In this document: positions 36,506 to 44,140 of the stretch, piece by piece
Layout of the letters: every line of letters starts with the position of its first letter
Position numbering within the stretch: position 1 is the stretch's first letter
From: Algoriphagus sp. PAP.12
Lineage (GTDB): Bacteria > Bacteroidota > Bacteroidia > Cytophagales > Cyclobacteriaceae
NCBI RefSeq assembly: GCF_026652115.1
Contig: NZ_JAPPSQ010000005.1
Span: forward strand, 62,001 to 126,000
Direction: 5' to 3'
DNA length: 64,000 nt
The notes under the pieces: model-generated
Databases searched by the model: none
Told to the model about the DNA's origin: nothing
Seen by the model: only the letters and a program-made list of their open reading frames with translations
Program-made: the position numbers and the translations under genes

Positions 36506-37983
36506 TGGAACAACTCCCCTTAGTAGATTTAATTGTTTTTTTGGTCTATATGCTCTGTATTATAGGTTTTGGAGTTTCATTTTCCTTTAGAAATAGAAGT
36601 GCCCAAGATTTTACAACTGGTGGCGGCAAACTCCCATCCTGGGCAATTGGGATGTCCATTTTTGCCACTTTCGTCAGTAGCATTAGCTTTCTAGCACTTC
36701 CTGGAAATGCTTATTTATCTAATTGGAATGGCTTTGTTTTCAGTCTTTCCATTCCTTTTGCAGCTTGGATTGCTGTCAATTACTTTGTTCCTCACTATAG
36801 AAGAATTCAAAGTGACTCTGCCTATTTCTACTTGGAGGAAAGATTTGGACCTTGGGCTAGAATTTACGCATCACTTTGCTACCTCTTGACTCAACTGGCT
36901 AGAATGGGCGCAATCATGTACCTATTGGCTTTGCCGATGCATTTATTGTTTGGATGGAGTATTCCATGGGTGATCGTTATGGCTGGATTGAGCGTGGTAA
37001 TTTACTCCATGATGGGAGGAATCGAGGCGGTAATCTGGACTGATGCCATTCAGGGTATCATATTGATTGCAGGAGCTTTACTCTGTGTTTTATTGATTTT
37101 CATAGACATACCAGGGGGTAGCACCACCGTTTTTGAGATCGCCAGAGAAAATGACAAATTCAGTTTGGGGAGTTTTGACTTTGATTTTACTGCCTCCACA
37201 TTTTGGATGATTATGGTTTATGGACTATTCATCAATCTCCAAAACTTCGGAATTGATCAAAGTTATGTTCAGCGCTATATCTCAGCTAAAAATGACAGGG
37301 ATGCTAAGCGGTCCACGTGGATGGGAAGTTTACTTTACGTGCCGGTTTCAGCAATCTTTTTTTTCATTGGTACAGCATTATTTTCCTTCTATCAGTCGCA
37401 GCCAGGATTGCTTCCAGATAATATCGCGGCTGACAGCGTATTTCCTTACTTTATTGTCAAAGAATTACCAGTCGGTCTTACAGGGCTCTTAATCGCATCA
37501 ATATTTGCCGCAGGCATGAGTACACTTTCTACCAGTATCAATAGCTCTGCGACCGTGATCCTATCGGATCATTATAAAAAATACATCAAACCTAATGCTC
37601 CGCAAGAAAAGGACATGAAAGTCTTGAGGACTTCTTCCTTTCTCATGGGAATAATTGCCATCTTGGTTGGTTTGGCATTCAATGGAGTCGATAGTGCGTT
37701 GGATGCTTGGTGGGCACTGGCTTCTATTTTCAGCGGTGGTATGCTAGGATTGTTCCTTCTGGGAATGATAGTTCCAAATTGCAAAAGCAACAATGCTGTA
37801 GTAGCTGTGCTCGTTGGAATAGTAGTGATAGCATGGGCTAGTTTATCGGGCATTTGGGTGACATGGGGTTTTCCAGAGGGACTATCCAACCCGCTTCACA
37901 CCAATATGACGATCGTATTAGGCACATGTAGCATTTTCTTAACAGGATTTTTATTGTCATTAATTATGAAATCTAAATCTTAA
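36502..37983 (+). CDS. Sodium:solute symporter (SSS family)
   Basis: A 493-aa inner-membrane transporter with about 13 hydrophobic helices. Family hallmarks are SAQDFTTGGGKLPSWAIGMS near residues 32-51 (the conserved TGGG before helix 2), FATFVSSISFLALPG, GIEAVIWTDAIQGIIL, and AAGMSTLSTSINSSAT with the Na+-site serines. It overlaps the aldolase stop by 4 bp (ATGA), so translation is coupled. The likely cargo is the monosaccharide split by that aldolase, for example a sialic acid or deoxy sugar, as known for SSS-type sialic acid carriers. Specificity is inferred from context only. Confidence 0.9.
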   Translation: MMEQLPLVDLIVFLVYMLCIIGFGVSFSFRNRSAQDFTTGGGKLPSWAIGMSIFATFVSSISFLALPGNAYLSNWNGFVFSLSIPFAAWIAVNYFVPHYRRIQSDSAYFYLEERFGPWARIYASLCYLLTQLARMGAIMYLLALPMHLLFGWSIPWVIVMAGLSVVIYSMMGGIEAVIWTDAIQGIILIAGALLCVLLIFIDIPGGSTTVFEIARENDKFSLGSFDFDFTASTFWMIMVYGLFINLQNFGIDQSYVQRYISAKNDRDAKRSTWMGSLLYVPVSAIFFFIGTALFSFYQSQPGLLPDNIAADSVFPYFIVKELPVGLTGLLIASIFAAGMSTLSTSINSSATVILSDHYKKYIKPNAPQEKDMKVLRTSSFLMGIIAILVGLAFNGVDSALDAWWALASIFSGGMLGLFLLGMIVPNCKSNNAVVAVLVGIVVIAWASLSGIWVTWGFPEGLSNPLHTNMTIVLGTCSIFLTGFLLSLIMKSKS

Positions 37984-38087
37984 GGGAAAAATTGACCATT
38001 TAAATAGTAAAATTTCGGATTCAGGTTTTGATACCCTAAATTCAAAATCCTAGTTTTTAAACACTAATAACCTCAAATAACAATTCA

Positions 38088-39554
38088 ATGAAAGACTCTG
38101 AAAAACCAAATTCTGGACAGTCCAGAAGGGAGTTCATAAAAAATGCAGCTTTGGCTTCTTCATTTTTTATTGTACCAAGGAATGTTTTAGGCGGAGTGGG
38201 ATATACCGCACCTTCTGATCAACTTTTATTGGCAGCTATCGGTGCTGGTGGAAAAGGTGCCAGCGATATCGAACTTGCTTCTGTAGGTGGAAGAGAGCGT
38301 GTTGTTGCGCTTTGTGACGTTGATTTCTCTGGAACTGCCAAAAGATCAGTAGAAAACTTCCCAGATGCCAAGCTTTATGCTGATTACAGAATCATGTTGG
38401 AAGAAATGCCTGAAATCGATGCATTGACCATTTCTACTCCAGATCACGTGCACGGTCCTGCTGCGAAATTCGCCATGGATAGAGGCAAACACGTTTATGT
38501 TCAAAAGCCAATGACTCACAACATCAGAGAGGCAAGATTGCTTACTCAATTGGCTAGAGATAAAAAAGTGGTGACTCAAATGGGTAACCAAGGTGGATCT
38601 AATCCACTATTGAAATTGGTTCAGAAATGGATCGATGAGGATAAAATCGGAGCTGTATCTAAAGTTCAAATCTGGACCAACAGACCTGTATGGCCTCAAG
38701 GTGGCCCTTTCCCTCAGCCAGACCCAAGCAAAAAGCCAGATGCTTTGGATTGGGACCTTTGGTTAGGCCCATCTCCTGAAATCCCTTATACTCCAAACTT
38801 GCATCCATTTAGCTGGAGAGGCTGGTGGAACTATGGAACTGGCGCTTTGGGTGATGTAGGATGTCACTTGATCGATATTCCATTCAGAACTTTGGGGCTT
38901 CACTACCCAACAGATGCAGAATGCTCTGTAGGTTCTGTTTATAGTGGTATGTGGACTGCGGATTACCATCCTGATGGATGCCCTGCTTCTTCATTCATTA
39001 CACTTCACTTTGGAGCAACTCCAAAAAGCAAGTCTCCAATCGAGATGACTTGGATGGATGGCGGTATCAAGCCTGCTCACCCAGAAATCATCCCTGCTGA
39101 TGATGATATCGGAGGAACAGGTTCTGCAAATGGTGTATTGATCATTGGTGAAAAAGGAATTATCTCTACCAACATCAATGACTCTTCTCCTTTGATGCCA
39201 AAACTTTATTTGAATGATGGAACTGTAGAAATGGGACCACAGTCTGAAGAAGGTTTTGAAAGAGAATATGGTCACCAAAGACTTTGGGTAGATGCTTGTA
39301 AGGCTGGATTTGGAAGTACTGAGCACAAAGGCTTGACTTCTTCTTTCGACTACGCTGGACCAATGACTGAAACTGTATTGATGGGCAACCTTGCAATCAG
39401 AAGCTTCTTGTTGAGAAGAGAAAATGAAAAAGGTCAAATGGAATTCTTCGGTAGAAAGAAATTGCTTTGGGATGGTGAAAACATGAGAATCACCAACCTC
39501 GAGGAGGCAAATCAATTCGTTGGAAGAACCTATAGAAAAGGATTTGAGGTTTAA
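38088..39554 (+). CDS. Tat-exported Gfo/Idh/MocA-family oxidoreductase
   Basis: A 488-aa NAD(P)-binding enzyme with an export signal: QSRREFIKNAALASSFF at residues 11-27 holds the twin-arginine motif (Arg13, Arg14). The Rossmann fold starts at LLAAIGAGGKGASD, and EKP-type catalysis is replaced by VQKPMTHN (Lys in the conserved place). Later HPFSWRGWWNYGTGALGDVG and CHLIDIPFR are typical of the exported Bacteroidota/Planctomycetes subgroup. Export of a cofactor-loaded enzyme explains the use of Tat. Some relatives are glycosidases using NAD transiently (GH109-like), which is an alternative to a dehydrogenase role. Codon use is strongly biased, which suggests high expression. Confidence 0.9.
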   Translation: MKDSEKPNSGQSRREFIKNAALASSFFIVPRNVLGGVGYTAPSDQLLLAAIGAGGKGASDIELASVGGRERVVALCDVDFSGTAKRSVENFPDAKLYADYRIMLEEMPEIDALTISTPDHVHGPAAKFAMDRGKHVYVQKPMTHNIREARLLTQLARDKKVVTQMGNQGGSNPLLKLVQKWIDEDKIGAVSKVQIWTNRPVWPQGGPFPQPDPSKKPDALDWDLWLGPSPEIPYTPNLHPFSWRGWWNYGTGALGDVGCHLIDIPFRTLGLHYPTDAECSVGSVYSGMWTADYHPDGCPASSFITLHFGATPKSKSPIEMTWMDGGIKPAHPEIIPADDDIGGTGSANGVLIIGEKGIISTNINDSSPLMPKLYLNDGTVEMGPQSEEGFEREYGHQRLWVDACKAGFGSTEHKGLTSSFDYAGPMTETVLMGNLAIRSFLLRRENEKGQMEFFGRKKLLWDGENMRITNLEEANQFVGRTYRKGFEV

Positions 39555-39572
39555 TTAAACCTCTGCCAAATA

Positions 39573-39603
39573 AAAAGCCGGATCTTATTAGAATCCGGCT
39601 TTT
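39573..39603. terminator. Bidirectional rho-independent terminator
   Basis: AAAAGCCGGAT (39573-39583) pairs with ATCCGGCTTTT (39593-39603), loop of 9 nt, between the convergent oxidoreductase (+) and EutB-EutC (-) genes. Confidence 0.88.
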
Positions 39604-39622
39604 CTATTTTTCAGCTCATTTA

Positions 39623-41947
39623 TCAAGCCAATTTCTTAAATAATCCGTCCATGATTTCTGCCGCTTGCTGAGCCGCTTTTTGTGGTTTCAAAGCTGTATC
39701 AGAAATCCCAGAAACTACCCGGGTAATATCGTGATCAACTTTGCCTTTTTCTTTCCATTGATCGAAAGAGGCAGCTGTGATATAAGCAGAGAAATTATGA
39801 TGCCCTGATCCCGGTCTTTCACCGATAATATGCACAATCCCATTTTTGTTTTTCTGGCTTTGGGATGAACCGAAAAGTACTTCCCCAGTCGCATATCCTG
39901 CCCTGACTCTTCCGTGCGTATAAAGAATAGGCTCAGAGCTGACTTTATATCCCATATTCTCCAAGTTGCCTTTTAACTCAATCAAAAATGGAGTCAAATG
40001 CCCTTCATCCATTATAGCTCTCGCGTTTAATCCATCCGAAATCACCAATTGAATATCCGGTGATTCTCCATCCCATGTCGATTGCATTGCCTCCAATTTA
40101 CCCACTGCATCATCACTCAAAACTTCTCCTGATTCGGGATGATATACATAATCTTTCCTATCCTTTGATTTGGTCAAAAGAGGAACAGCTGCAGGAATTA
40201 ACTTCACAAAATCAGGAGTCATTTCCGTCCAAAGGCTTTCCTTTGCATCCTCATACAAGGCATGGATTTTTTTATCAAGTTCCGGCTCCAAATCCCAGGC
40301 ATTCTCACCGAAACCCTGGGCAATCGGAACACCTCGATCTTCAATTTCAGCAATGGTTTTTCTTCCTTCTGCAACAATTTCCTCTCTGGTTCTTAAATCC
40401 CCTTTGGCCATGCGATATTGATAGTACACCCAGGTTGGGTCACCGAAATTGGCGGTAGGTTTATTATCCTCTCCGATGATTTCGATTTTCTTGAAGAAAT
40501 CCCACATCGAATCATTGATTTTGTATCCAAACTGCTCTCGGACTTTCACATGGTTGTAAAAACCCGTTGTCAAATAGCTCAGCATGGGATCATTTTTGGT
40601 AGGAAGAGCCATCAAATAGGCGGGATTTGCTGGCATGATCTGTTCAATACACCAATCCAAATCATCCAAAGTCACATCCATATGCAAGGTAGAGCAAACG
40701 TCTAGACCAATAGTCAAGCCATGAAGTTTACCCATCGCTGTATCTTCCAGACAACATCTCACCAACTGTTCTTTGGATTTGAAAACTTCTGGTCCGATAA
40801 AACCTGCCACATCATTCACATGAACCCAAGGCGTATTTTCAGGAGTCTTTCTTTCAGCAAGTCGATATTTCAAAGCTCTGACGAAACCATACTTCCTTGA
40901 TTCATGGACCAGCATATCAAAGCCTTCTCCATGTCCGTTGGTAAAATCAGCCCCCTGTCCTGTTTCTGCATACAAACCAAATTGCCCATTTCGGCTATCC
41001 ATATGCTCATTCATTTTAGCAATGGTCACATCGAAGGTTTGATTTGCATTTACCGTCCCTGCCAAACTCTGAAACCAAATTCCTGAGGTACCTGGGTAGA
41101 TTTTCTCTGCCTCAGATTGGACATCAATATGAGAAAGGACACAATTTGATATGGTCTTTTCCAAACCAAAAGTCGTAATTACATCATAGAGTGCTTTTTC
41201 GATCTCTGCCACAGATTTTGGATCACTAGAAACTGGGTTGGTTCCCAACACCAAATCCCCTACTCCATAGGACCAAGCATCAAAAACCTGCCATACGATA
41301 TCTGTAGGGTTATCAGTTGGAGAATTCGGCTGAACACGAGCACTCATATAGCCTTTGCTTCCTATCTGAGTCCCTGGAATTGGGTTGAATACCTTTTGTC
41401 CTACCTTTATCAATTCCTCATTGCTCATTAGCTTGACCACGCAAGCTATGATATCGCTATTTAGAGCAGGCATGATTTCTTTGATACTTGGTTCTGGCTG
41501 GGTTAGGATAAAATCCTTCAATTCGCCAACAGTCCAGGAATCAAGGTCGGGGTTTTTCTCAGTTGTATTTTGAATCAAGTCATACAACTCATCACTAAAA
41601 AGACTTTGCTTATTCAAGTCTCCAACTCTGGTATTGGCCAATAAAATCCTAGAATTCTTTCTGGTTTCAGATGATTCAGCCGCAACTCCCAAGGTTTGAT
41701 CACCTTCTTTGAATTCATTGGCAGCACCAATGATTTGTCGAAATAGGGTCTGATTGAAATCTCCAGTAGTCCTTTTGATATATGAAAATATATCCTCACC
41801 TGATTTCAATTGATCTATAACAGGAGGATCCATAGACACTACATTTTTGGTAGATGAACTGAAACCACAAGAATTAAAAACGACTACAGAAGTACCGAGA
41901 ATACCCATTTGAGCCAAGAATTCTTTCCGGCTGATTTTTCTATTCAT
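39623..41947 (-). CDS. EutB-EutC fusion: exported ethanolamine ammonia-lyase-like protein
   Basis: A 774-aa fusion of the two ethanolamine ammonia-lyase subunits, normally separate proteins that use adenosylcobalamin to turn ethanolamine into acetaldehyde and ammonia. The EutB part (about 45-510) shows ARVQPNSPTDN (203-213), GTNPVSSDP (235-243), YAETGQGADF (326-335), VNDVAGFIGPEVF (377-389) and GLDVCSTLHMD (414-424), all close to EutB motifs. The EutC part (about 600-774) shows ISDGLNARAI, GRVRAGYATGEVLFG and IGERPGSGHHNFSAY. The N-terminus is an export signal: SRKEFLAQMG (Tat-like) then VVVFNSC with lipobox-like Cys27. There is no EutA reactivase, microcompartment shell or aldehyde dehydrogenase nearby. 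An inactive or repurposed enzyme cannot be excluded. Confidence 0.9.
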   Translation of the reverse strand: MNRKISRKEFLAQMGILGTSVVVFNSCGFSSSTKNVVSMDPPVIDQLKSGEDIFSYIKRTTGDFNQTLFRQIIGAANEFKEGDQTLGVAAESSETRKNSRILLANTRVGDLNKQSLFSDELYDLIQNTTEKNPDLDSWTVGELKDFILTQPEPSIKEIMPALNSDIIACVVKLMSNEELIKVGQKVFNPIPGTQIGSKGYMSARVQPNSPTDNPTDIVWQVFDAWSYGVGDLVLGTNPVSSDPKSVAEIEKALYDVITTFGLEKTISNCVLSHIDVQSEAEKIYPGTSGIWFQSLAGTVNANQTFDVTIAKMNEHMDSRNGQFGLYAETGQGADFTNGHGEGFDMLVHESRKYGFVRALKYRLAERKTPENTPWVHVNDVAGFIGPEVFKSKEQLVRCCLEDTAMGKLHGLTIGLDVCSTLHMDVTLDDLDWCIEQIMPANPAYLMALPTKNDPMLSYLTTGFYNHVKVREQFGYKINDSMWDFFKKIEIIGEDNKPTANFGDPTWVYYQYRMAKGDLRTREEIVAEGRKTIAEIEDRGVPIAQGFGENAWDLEPELDKKIHALYEDAKESLWTEMTPDFVKLIPAAVPLLTKSKDRKDYVYHPESGEVLSDDAVGKLEAMQSTWDGESPDIQLVISDGLNARAIMDEGHLTPFLIELKGNLENMGYKVSSEPILYTHGRVRAGYATGEVLFGSSQSQKNKNGIVHIIGERPGSGHHNFSAYITAASFDQWKEKGKVDHDITRVVSGISDTALKPQKAAQQAAEIMDGLFKKLA

Positions 41948-42223
41948 GATTGTTGATTTACAAAATTGGAGTTTAAAAATGGGCTTATTGTATCAACTCT
42001 AAAATCAGATTAGAAAGTAGCCAGAAATCTGATTTTTTACAAAAATCCATGGACTGACTTTTTCTTGAGACGAGAAATAAATTTTCGCTAAACAAAAAAT
42101 AACAAGTAATTAAATCTATACTCAAGAAAATTTACCTAATTTTTTATCTAATTACTAATTAAACCTTTGAGACCAGCTTAAGTCTAAAACCTAACCAATC
42201 CTTACTCTTAAATTCTTTAAACA

Positions 42224-42718
42224 ATGATTAAAAAAATTAGCATCGCCATTTTGGTAATCTTAGTATTAATCCAATTCATTCCAGTTGAAAAAAATGATTC
42301 TGGAGACCAGCAATTCAACATTTCCAATAATTATGAAATCCCCGGAAATGTCCAGACTATTCTAAAAAATGCCTGCAATGATTGTCACTCCAATCAAACG
42401 GAATATCCATGGTACAGCAAAATTCAACCTGTTGGATTTTGGCTAAACAACCACATTCAGGAAGGAAAGGGACATTTGAATTTTTCCGAATTCACCAACA
42501 GACCACTGGCATATCAAAATCATAAATTGGAAGAAACCATAGAGATGGTAGAGCAAAATGAGATGCCGATACCTTCCTACACCTATTTGGGATTACATCC
42601 TGAGGCGAATTTGTCAGAAGGCGAAAAACAGGAAATTATCGACTGGGCCAAATCACAAATGGCTATGCTAAAAGCTACCTATCCGGCTGACAGTCTGGTA
42701 ATGAGAAGAAGACAGTAG
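42224..42718 (+). CDS. Haem-binding domain protein (CxxCH), membrane-anchored
   Basis: A 164-aa protein with an N-terminal membrane anchor (ISIAILVILVLIQFIPV, residues 5-21) and one c-type haem motif, CNDCH at 51-55, followed by NQTEYPWYSKIQPVGFWLN, the signature of the haem-binding domain PF14376. It is periplasmic and would act as an electron carrier. It is divergent from the EutB-EutC gene (276-bp A/T-rich gap) and ends at its own terminator. The redox partner is unknown. Confidence 0.88.
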   Translation: MIKKISIAILVILVLIQFIPVEKNDSGDQQFNISNNYEIPGNVQTILKNACNDCHSNQTEYPWYSKIQPVGFWLNNHIQEGKGHLNFSEFTNRPLAYQNHKLEETIEMVEQNEMPIPSYTYLGLHPEANLSEGEKQEIIDWAKSQMAMLKATYPADSLVMRRRQ

Positions 42719-42722
42719 AAAG

Positions 42723-42741
42723 AAGGGACCATGAGTCCCTT
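42723..42741 (+). terminator. Rho-independent terminator after the haem-binding gene
   Basis: AAGGGAC (42723-42729), loop CATGA, GTCCCTT (42735-42741), then TTCTTTTTA. Confidence 0.75.
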
Positions 42742-42773
42742 TTCTTTTTATCAAATTGGGGGTATTTTTCAGA

Positions 42774-43775
42774 ATGAAAGAATTTTTAGACAAAGAAGTC
42801 CGCTGGGGAATCCTAGGTGTAGGAAATGTTTGTGAAGTAAAATCCGCTCCAGCCATGAACTTGATCCCAAAAAGCCGAATCGCCGCGGTCATGCGTAGAT
42901 CTGAAGAAAAAGTAAAAGACTATGCTCAAAGACATGGAATCCAGAAATGGTATACGGATGCCATGGACCTAATCAATGATCCAGAGGTTAACGCTATTTA
43001 CATTGCCACTCCTCCCAATGCCCATGAGGAATTGACAAGATTGGCGGCAGAGGCAGGCAAACCTGTCTATGTAGAAAAGCCAATGGCAAGAACATTTAAG
43101 GAATGTGAAAGAATGATAGATTCTTGTGATAAAGGAGGAGTTCCTCTATTTGTAGCTTATTACCGCAGAGCCCTGCCCCATTTTGTCAAAATCAAAAAAC
43201 TGATTGAGGCAGATGAAATTGGCGATATACGGACTGTTCACATCAATCTGAAGCAAATCGTTGAACCTGAGATCATTGCTCAGCTTGATGATAATTGGAG
43301 GGTGAACCCAGAAATTTCTGGAGGCGGCTATTTCTTTGACCTAGCCTCACATCAATTGGATCTATTGGCATTTTTCTTTGGAAAGATCACCCAAGCAAAC
43401 GGATTCTGTAGCAATCAAGCTAGAGCCTATAACACGGAGGATATAGTAACGGGAAGTTTTGTTTTTGAAAGTGGAGTTTTAGGAACTGGAAACTGGTGTT
43501 TCACAAGTTCCAAAACTGCCGAAAAAGATGAAGTTATCATTGATGGAAGCAAAGGACAAATACGATTTGAAACTTTTGGAAAAGGAGAATTCTACTTGTT
43601 AAAAGACTTCCAAGAACCATTTCATTATCAAGTTGAACTTCCAAAGCACATCCAATACCCCTTAATAGAATCCATTGTCCATGAACTTTTAGGAACTGGC
43701 AAATGCCCCAGCAAAGGAGAAAGTGCTTCCAATACCAATTGGGCCATGGATCAATTGACAAAAATTAAAATTTGA
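42774..43775 (+). CDS. Gfo/Idh/MocA-family oxidoreductase, cytoplasmic
   Basis: A 333-aa NAD(P)-dependent sugar dehydrogenase-type protein. The ATG at 42774 is preferred to the TTG at 42756. RWGILGVGNV near residue 10 is the nucleotide-binding start, AIYIATPPNAHEEL and VYVEKPMART carry the conserved EKP lysine, and the C-terminal domain has GGGYFFDLASHQLDLLAFF with the active-site His. There is no signal peptide, in contrast to the Tat-exported family member at 38088. It lies downstream of a terminator and ends at another, so it is probably a single-gene unit. The substrate is unknown. Confidence 0.88.
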   Translation: MKEFLDKEVRWGILGVGNVCEVKSAPAMNLIPKSRIAAVMRRSEEKVKDYAQRHGIQKWYTDAMDLINDPEVNAIYIATPPNAHEELTRLAAEAGKPVYVEKPMARTFKECERMIDSCDKGGVPLFVAYYRRALPHFVKIKKLIEADEIGDIRTVHINLKQIVEPEIIAQLDDNWRVNPEISGGGYFFDLASHQLDLLAFFFGKITQANGFCSNQARAYNTEDIVTGSFVFESGVLGTGNWCFTSSKTAEKDEVIIDGSKGQIRFETFGKGEFYLLKDFQEPFHYQVELPKHIQYPLIESIVHELLGTGKCPSKGESASNTNWAMDQLTKIKI

Positions 43776-43798
43776 AAAAATCTTAAGAAAAAATTAAG

Positions 43799-43826
43799 AA
43801 AGCCGAATTGACCCAAATTCGGCTTT
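43799..43826 (+). terminator. Rho-independent terminator
   Basis: AAAGCCGAATT (43799-43809), loop GACCCA, AATTCGGCTTT (43816-43826), followed by TT. It ends the oxidoreductase transcript. Confidence 0.85.
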
Positions 43827-44140
43827 TTCCGTTTACTTTTTTGAGTAATAAGAAATACTTCTCCAAGCTTTTAGAAAAGCAATATTTACATTAATTGAAT
43901 TTTTTATTTAAGTTATTATTTTGAAAATCATTTTTTAATTAATTAAAAATAAAGAACAAAACCTTATCTAATTTTTTTACGATTCATTTATCAGAACCCT
44001 TTCTGATTTTATGAAAGATCTAAAGTTTGGCTCGATTTTAGTTTTAGTATGCATGCAGCCTTTTAATTGAGAACTGCATCTTCCTAAAAGAAGAACTAAC
44101 CAACTTGTTTAACCCAATTATTCACTAAACCACAATTACT
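43827..44140. other. A/T-rich leader region, no gene seen
   Basis: About 314 bp with strings of A and T. One possible RNA hairpin (ATGCAG at 44053-44058, CTGCAT at 44074-44079) precedes the DUF6600 gene by about 60 bp. No reading frame or clear promoter is convincing. Confidence 0.45.

Noticed and set aside
38991-39515. 174-aa minus-strand frame opposite the Tat oxidoreductase
   Set aside because: Antisense shadow caused by the biased codon use of that gene.
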